Under the pieces are notes generated by a model, which ran no database searches, was not told where the DNA came from, and worked only from the letters and a program-made list of their open reading frames with translations. A stretch of DNA of 64,000 bases, from assembly GCA_035263125.1 (NCBI GenBank), contig DATFRP010000196.1, positions 25,255 through 89,254 on the forward strand. Direction: 5' to 3'. Position numbers and translations under genes: made by a program. Source of the DNA: Gp6-AA40 sp035263125 (GTDB lineage Bacteria > Acidobacteriota > Vicinamibacteria > Vicinamibacterales > UBA2999). The first letter of the stretch is position 1; every line of letters begins with the position of its first letter. Shown piece after piece: positions 60,778 through 64,000 of this stretch.

Positions 60778-61148
60778 CACACATCGGACGACACGTTGTC
60801 ATCAACGGCGAGTTCACATCGGATGAAGACCTGCAGATGGACGGCACGATTACAGGCGACATGCAGATCCGCGACGCGACGCTGACCATCGGCGAGACTG
60901 GCAAGGTCGAAGCCGACATCTACGGTGCGCGTGTCGTCGTGCACGGCATGGTGCGCGGATCGATCACCGCGAGCGCGCGCATCGAGCTGGGCCCTGCGGC
61001 GTCTGTCGAGGGCAACCTCAGCGCCGATCAAGTGGTCATCGCCGAGGGCGCGCGGTTCCAGGGACGCATCGACATGGCCCGACGCACGGTCGCGATCAAG
61101 ATGGCGCAGTACAAGGCCGATCAGGCCGCGGCGGGAGCATCCCGTTAG
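60774..61148 (+). CDS. Bactofilin
   Basis: 124 aa. The beta-helical core (about 4-105) shows the regular G-x-I/V-x-G rhythm: VINGEFTSDEDLQMDGTITG, RDATLTIGETGKVEADIYGA, VVHGMVRGSITASARIELGP, VEGNLSADQVVIAEGARFQG. Short, with no membrane segment and an Ala/Gln tail. Bactofilins polymerise spontaneously into filaments on the inner face of the membrane and help shape or partition the cell. ATG overlaps the upstream secreted protein by 4 nt. Confidence 0.95.
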   Translation: MTHIGRHVVINGEFTSDEDLQMDGTITGDMQIRDATLTIGETGKVEADIYGARVVVHGMVRGSITASARIELGPAASVEGNLSADQVVIAEGARFQGRIDMARRTVAIKMAQYKADQAAAGASR

Positions 61149-61240
61149 CCGTCTTGACCGTTACGATCAGTCACTCATGAGTCCATATTTCCCCGCTCAA
61201 GACGGCTCGCCCCGCGAAGCGGGGCAAGACGACAACGCGT

Positions 61241-61284
61241 CTAGCGAGGCGGAGCTCTATTACTCTCAGGCGGAGCCTCGCTAG
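61241..61284. repeat. CTAGCGAGGC/GCCTCGCTAG inverted repeat before the YtxJ start
   Basis: A perfect 10-bp stem (61241-61250 with 61275-61284) ends 2 bp before the ATG at 61287. The GGAG at 61272-61275 touches the stem, so folding could hide the ribosome site. A neighbouring GCCCCGC-GAA-GCGGGGC hairpin lies at 61208-61224. Confidence 0.75.
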
Positions 61285-61286
61285 AC

Positions 61287-61646
61287 ATGCACCCACACAT
61301 CGCCCGCCTGCAGCGGATCGAGGAGTTCGATCAGCTGCTGGATCAGACGTCCGACCGTCCCCTGCTGCTCTTCAAGCACAGCGTCACCTGCGGCACGAGC
61401 GCCGAAGCGCTCGACGAGCTGATCGAACACCTCAACGAGGACAAGCTCGACGCGCGCTATGCGATCGTCACGGTGCAGTCGCATCGCGAGCTGTCGAACG
61501 CGGTTGCGAAGCGGCTCGGTGTACGCCACGAAACGCCGCAGGCGCTGCTGATTCACAAGGGCCGAGTGGTGTGGAGCGCGTCGCACTTCCGCGTGACTGC
61601 CGCGGCGATGCAGTCGGCGATCAGGTCACACCACGCCGCGCAATGA
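61287..61646 (+). CDS. ytxJ: YtxJ-type monothiol bacilliredoxin
   Basis: 119 aa. The single active-site cysteine C35 lies in LLLFKHSVTCGTSAEALDEL, the diagnostic motif of YtxJ (DUF2847) proteins, in a thioredoxin-like fold that continues YAIVTVQSHRELSNAVAKRL, GVRHETPQALLIHKGRVVWS. It reduces bacillithiol mixed disulfides. The presence of a bacillithiol system agrees with an acidobacterial host. The 3' end overlaps the convergent methyltransferase by 26 bp. Start follows an inverted repeat. Confidence 0.88.
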   Translation: MHPHIARLQRIEEFDQLLDQTSDRPLLLFKHSVTCGTSAEALDELIEHLNEDKLDARYAIVTVQSHRELSNAVAKRLGVRHETPQALLIHKGRVVWSASHFRVTAAAMQSAIRSHHAAQ

Positions 61647-62139
61647 CGCTGGCGATCATGCCTCCGTCGTAGTCGCCTTCGCGACTCGACAGGATCTCGA
61701 GCGGCTCGACCAGCGTCAGCAATTCTCCTGGTTCGAGCAGGAACGCCGGGTTCGTCGGCCGGCCGCGCGCCGCCTGAGCGCGCGTGAACGTTTCGTACAC
61801 GAGCAGCCCGCCGGGACGCAGCGCCCGAATCAGGACAGGAACGAGCGGCCGGTGCAGATACCGGACCACCACGATCACGTCGTATGCAGGCGGGGTGAAC
61901 TGCACCTCGTCCGCTTCGAGGTCGACGACTCGCGGATGGAGGAGCAGCCCGCGACGGGCCGACTCGGCGATCAACGCCCGTATCGCCGCTTCGTCACGAT
62001 CGACCGCATAGGTGCGAAACCCCCGCGCGGCCAGCCACAGTGCATGACGTCCGCTCCCACATGCAACGTCCAACGCATCACCTGTGCGAGGAAGCAGATG
62101 TGCGTGTGTCACGAGCCACGATGACGGGTCAATGGGCAT
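61621..62139 (-). CDS. Class I SAM-dependent methyltransferase (TehB-like)
   Basis: 172 aa from the ATG at 62139, which shares a base with the upstream stop (TGATG). The longer frame has no family match. SAM motif I is LDVACGSGRHALWLAARGF (residues 23-41), motif II YAVDRDEAAIRAL, then VIVVVRYLHRPLVPVLIRAL and GLLVYETFTRAQAARGRPTN. It methylates an unknown small molecule; TehB-type detoxification is only one option. Coupled to the BaiN-like flavoprotein. Confidence 0.88.
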   Translation of the reverse strand: MPIDPSSWLVTHAHLLPRTGDALDVACGSGRHALWLAARGFRTYAVDRDEAAIRALIAESARRGLLLHPRVVDLEADEVQFTPPAYDVIVVVRYLHRPLVPVLIRALRPGGLLVYETFTRAQAARGRPTNPAFLLEPGELLTLVEPLEILSSREGDYDGGMIASVIARRGVT

Positions 62140-63449
62140 CAGTCGCGATCGCCCAGCGACCTCGCGATCCCCTGCCCCGCCACCCAACCCGACGACCAGG
62201 CCCACTGAAAGTTGAAGCCACCGAGTCGCCCGTCGACGTCGAGGATCTCGCCGACCAGATACAGTCCGGGACACACACGCGACTCCATCGTCGAGGGATC
62301 GATCTCCTCGAGCGGCACGCCGCCGGCGGTCACCTCGGCGTAGCCATACCCGCGACTGTCACGCACGTCGAGCGGCGTCTCAATCAGCGCGTGGATGAGA
62401 CGTCGCCGCGCCTCCCTGCTCACATGCGCCATCGTCGTCTCGCGATCGATGCCGGCCCTCTCGACCCACGTGCCTGCGACGGCCGCGGGCAGCCGCGTCG
62501 CCAGCACCGTCGCGATCTGCGCGCGCGGCCGCATGCGCTCCTGCTCGAGCCACCATGTTTCCAGCGACTCGAACGAGTCACGCGGACACACGTTGACGGT
62601 CACCTCGGTCCGGCTGCCGTCGATCCGCACACGGTGCCAGTGTCGTGACAGGTTGAGCACCACGGGACCGCTCGCGCCGAAATGTGTCCACAACAACGAA
62701 CCTTCGAGATGAACAGCGGCGCGGCCGTTGCTCGTGAGCGTCAGTCGCGCGTCGTGCGAGACACCTGACAGCGCAGGGTGCCACTCGTCGCCGAGGACGA
62801 GCGGCGCCAGGGCGGGCGTCGTTTCGACATAGCCATGTCCCATGCGTTGCGCGAACGTGTAGCCCAGGCCGTCGCTCCCGGTCTTGGGCAATGATCGCCC
62901 GCCGGTCGCGAGTACGACCGCTCTGGCGGTGCGAGCGTGCCCGCCTTCGATGTCGATCGTAAACGGAGCTTGCGTGGCCCCTGCACGAACACCGACCACC
63001 CGTTGCTCGCATGCGATCTCGATACGCAGGCGTGCAGCTTCAGCGAGCAGCGCGTCGAGCACCGTACGCGAGCGGTTCGTGTCGGGAAAGAGCTTGCCAT
63101 CTTCTTCTTCGTGCAGCGAGACGCCGAGAGACTGAAAGAACGCGGCCGCGCGCTCCGCGGGAAATGCCCGCAGCACGCGTCGCACGACGCGTGACGACCC
63201 GCCCCAGAAGTCGCGCTCGGTGACGATACGATTCGTGACATTGCAGCGGGAGCCGCCGCTCACGAGAATCTTCGCACCGACACGACGTGCACCGTCCAGG
63301 CATGTGACACGCAGGTCCGGTGCGGCGCGCGCGGTGAAGATCGCCGCGGCCAACCCCGCCGCGCCAGCCCCGATCACCACCACGTCCCTGGCCTGAGCGG
63401 AGTCGAAGGCCTTGGCCTCAGCGTAGTCGAAGGCGGTCACTTCACGCAC
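62139..63449 (-). CDS. BaiN/HI0933-family FAD-dependent oxidoreductase
   Basis: 436 aa. The FAD fold is VVVIGAGAAGLAAAIFTARA and GAKILVSGGSRCNVTN, then ARTARAVVLATGGRSLPKTG and SDGLGYTFAQRMGHGY. The C-terminal region FGASGPVVLNLSRHW and PGLYLVGEILDVDGRLGGFN plus NFQWAWSSGWVAGQGIA completes the family. It is an NAD(P)H-linked flavoprotein of the same group as the bile-acid gene BaiN; its substrate is unknown. The annotated GTG start at 63449 lets two CTTCGAC..GCTCAGG repeat units code for the first 20 residues. GTG 63383 right at VVVIGAG is an alternative. Confidence 0.9.
   Translation of the reverse strand: MREVTAFDYAEAKAFDSAQARDVVVIGAGAAGLAAAIFTARAAPDLRVTCLDGARRVGAKILVSGGSRCNVTNRIVTERDFWGGSSRVVRRVLRAFPAERAAAFFQSLGVSLHEEEDGKLFPDTNRSRTVLDALLAEAARLRIEIACEQRVVGVRAGATQAPFTIDIEGGHARTARAVVLATGGRSLPKTGSDGLGYTFAQRMGHGYVETTPALAPLVLGDEWHPALSGVSHDARLTLTSNGRAAVHLEGSLLWTHFGASGPVVLNLSRHWHRVRIDGSRTEVTVNVCPRDSFESLETWWLEQERMRPRAQIATVLATRLPAAVAGTWVERAGIDRETTMAHVSREARRRLIHALIETPLDVRDSRGYGYAEVTAGGVPLEEIDPSTMESRVCPGLYLVGEILDVDGRLGGFNFQWAWSSGWVAGQGIARSLGDRD
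63391..63434. repeat. Two GCCTTCGACT.CGCT.AGGC repeat units at the BaiN start
   Basis: Tandem 20-nt copies (63391-63410 and 63415-63434) that differ at two positions. On the minus strand they encode AFDYAEA-KAFDSAQA ahead of the Rossmann fold. Confidence 0.8.
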
Positions 63450-63460
63450 AATAACGCAGC

Positions 63461-64000
63461 ATGCTCCAAACCACGGGCGCGGACAGTGCGGGCCGCCGGA
63501 AGGCGGCCCCTGCGGGGTCGATCGATGGGCTGCCTGAAGGCGGCCCCTACGCCGATGTCATCGGCGGCGTCACGACGTTCTTCACGATGGCGTACATCGT
63601 TGTCGTGAATCCCGGCATCCTCGCATCGCCAGGCACAGGCATGCCGTTCTCGGGCGCCTTGACCGCGACGGTGCTCGTGGCAAGCAGCATGACGCTGCTG
63701 ATGGCGCTCTATGCGAAGCTGCCCTTCGCGGTCGCGCCGGGCATGGGGCTCAACGCGTTCTTCGCCTACACCATCGTCATTCAGCAGCATGTGCCATGGC
63801 AGACCGCGCTCGGAATCGTGTTCTGGGCAGGCGTCCTCTTTCTGCTCGTCTCGGCCACCCGGCTGCGCGAGGCGATCGCGACGTCCATTCCCACGAACCT
63901 GCGGATGGCCGCCGCGGGCGGCATCGGACTGCTGCTCACGCTGATCGGTCTGCGCAACGCCGGGCTCATCGTCGCCGATCCGGTCACGATCGTGCGGCTT
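63461..64000 (+). CDS. NCS2-type purine permease, AzgA-like (C-terminus outside window)
   Basis: 180 codons from ATG 63461, running off the window. After an atypical leader, family sequence begins DVIGGVTTFFTMAYIVVVNP, then GALTATVLVASSMTLLMALY and PFAVAPGMGLNAFFAYTIVI, the xanthine/guanine/adenine permease signature. Proton-coupled purine import at the inner membrane. Residues about 9-32 (AGRRKAAPAGSIDGLPEGGP and so on) are encoded by a double palindromic element (63490-63546) in place of the usual amphipathic family N-terminus. Divergent from BaiN with 11 bp between starts. Confidence 0.85.
   Translation, partial: MLQTTGADSAGRRKAAPAGSIDGLPEGGPYADVIGGVTTFFTMAYIVVVNPGILASPGTGMPFSGALTATVLVASSMTLLMALYAKLPFAVAPGMGLNAFFAYTIVIQQHVPWQTALGIVFWAGVLFLLVSATRLREAIATSIPTNLRMAAAGGIGLLLTLIGLRNAGLIVADPVTIVRL
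63490..63546. repeat. GGGCCGCC/GGCGGCCC double palindrome at the NCS2 permease start
   Basis: Stems at 63490-63509 (loop GGAA) and 63527-63546 (arms GGGCTGCC/GGCGGCCC, loop TGAA) flank a 17-nt spacer, matching the two-stem layout at 48526-48580. Confidence 0.88.

Overview
The window reads as a GC-rich Acidobacteriota chromosome, most likely class Vicinamibacteria. This is inferred from gene families and was not tested by search. The main clues are two acidobacterial VWFA-related proteins, large Oar-like TonB-dependent receptors with an N-terminal carboxypeptidase-regulatory domain, several CRTAC1 (FG-GAP plus ASPIC/UnbV) proteins, a CarD regulator, a YtxJ-type bacilliredoxin, and many short palindromic elements, some read in frame inside proteins.

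Layout. 1-7.2 kb: transporters (AAHS-type MFS, AEC, Bcr/CflA, OPT) and a rex-moaC-Bcr/CflA operon. 7.2-11.4 kb: two tandem VWFA-related paralogues. 11.4-19.2 kb: a PlsC acyltransferase behind a decayed response-regulator remnant, CarD, an exported methyltransferase, an ATP-grasp ligase, a VOC protein, a glycosyltransferase and a HerA-like ATPase. 19.2-28.2 kb: a compact minus-strand operon hom-thrB-thrC-met8-cobA-sir-M3 peptidase, joining threonine synthesis to siroheme and assimilatory sulfite (or nitrite) reduction. 28.2-30.4 kb: agmatine-to-putrescine genes. 30.6-50.1 kb: three TonB-dependent receptors and three copies of a CRTAC1 beta-propeller plus TPR gene pair, with a LysR regulator and a textbook T-N11-A operator. 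50.1-57.8 kb: small conserved proteins, a YdcZ-type permease, a cytochrome c/copper-monooxygenase-like protein, an O6-alkylguanine methyltransferase, an M16 peptidase and a membrane protein. 57.8-59.9 kb: tRNA-Leu(CAA) followed by lower-GC, decaying DNA (possible island scar). 59.9-64.0 kb: a secreted protein with bactofilin, YtxJ, a methyltransferase with a BaiN-like flavoprotein, and the start of an NCS2 purine permease.

The best candidate for an undescribed system is the 32.6-50.1 kb region. Three paralogous modules each pair a seven-repeat calcium-type propeller protein with a secreted or lipid-anchored TPR protein, usually with overlapping stop and start codons, next to two Oar-like receptors. 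I infer a cell-surface binding and uptake machine by analogy with SusCD; the sequence does not show the substrate.

A second theme is repeats. At least four palindromic families and one heptamer family are scattered here. Copies lie inside or at the ends of coding regions: in two CRTAC1 paralogues at the same position, in HerA, CobA, the siroheme dehydrogenase, agmatine deiminase, BaiN and the NCS2 permease.
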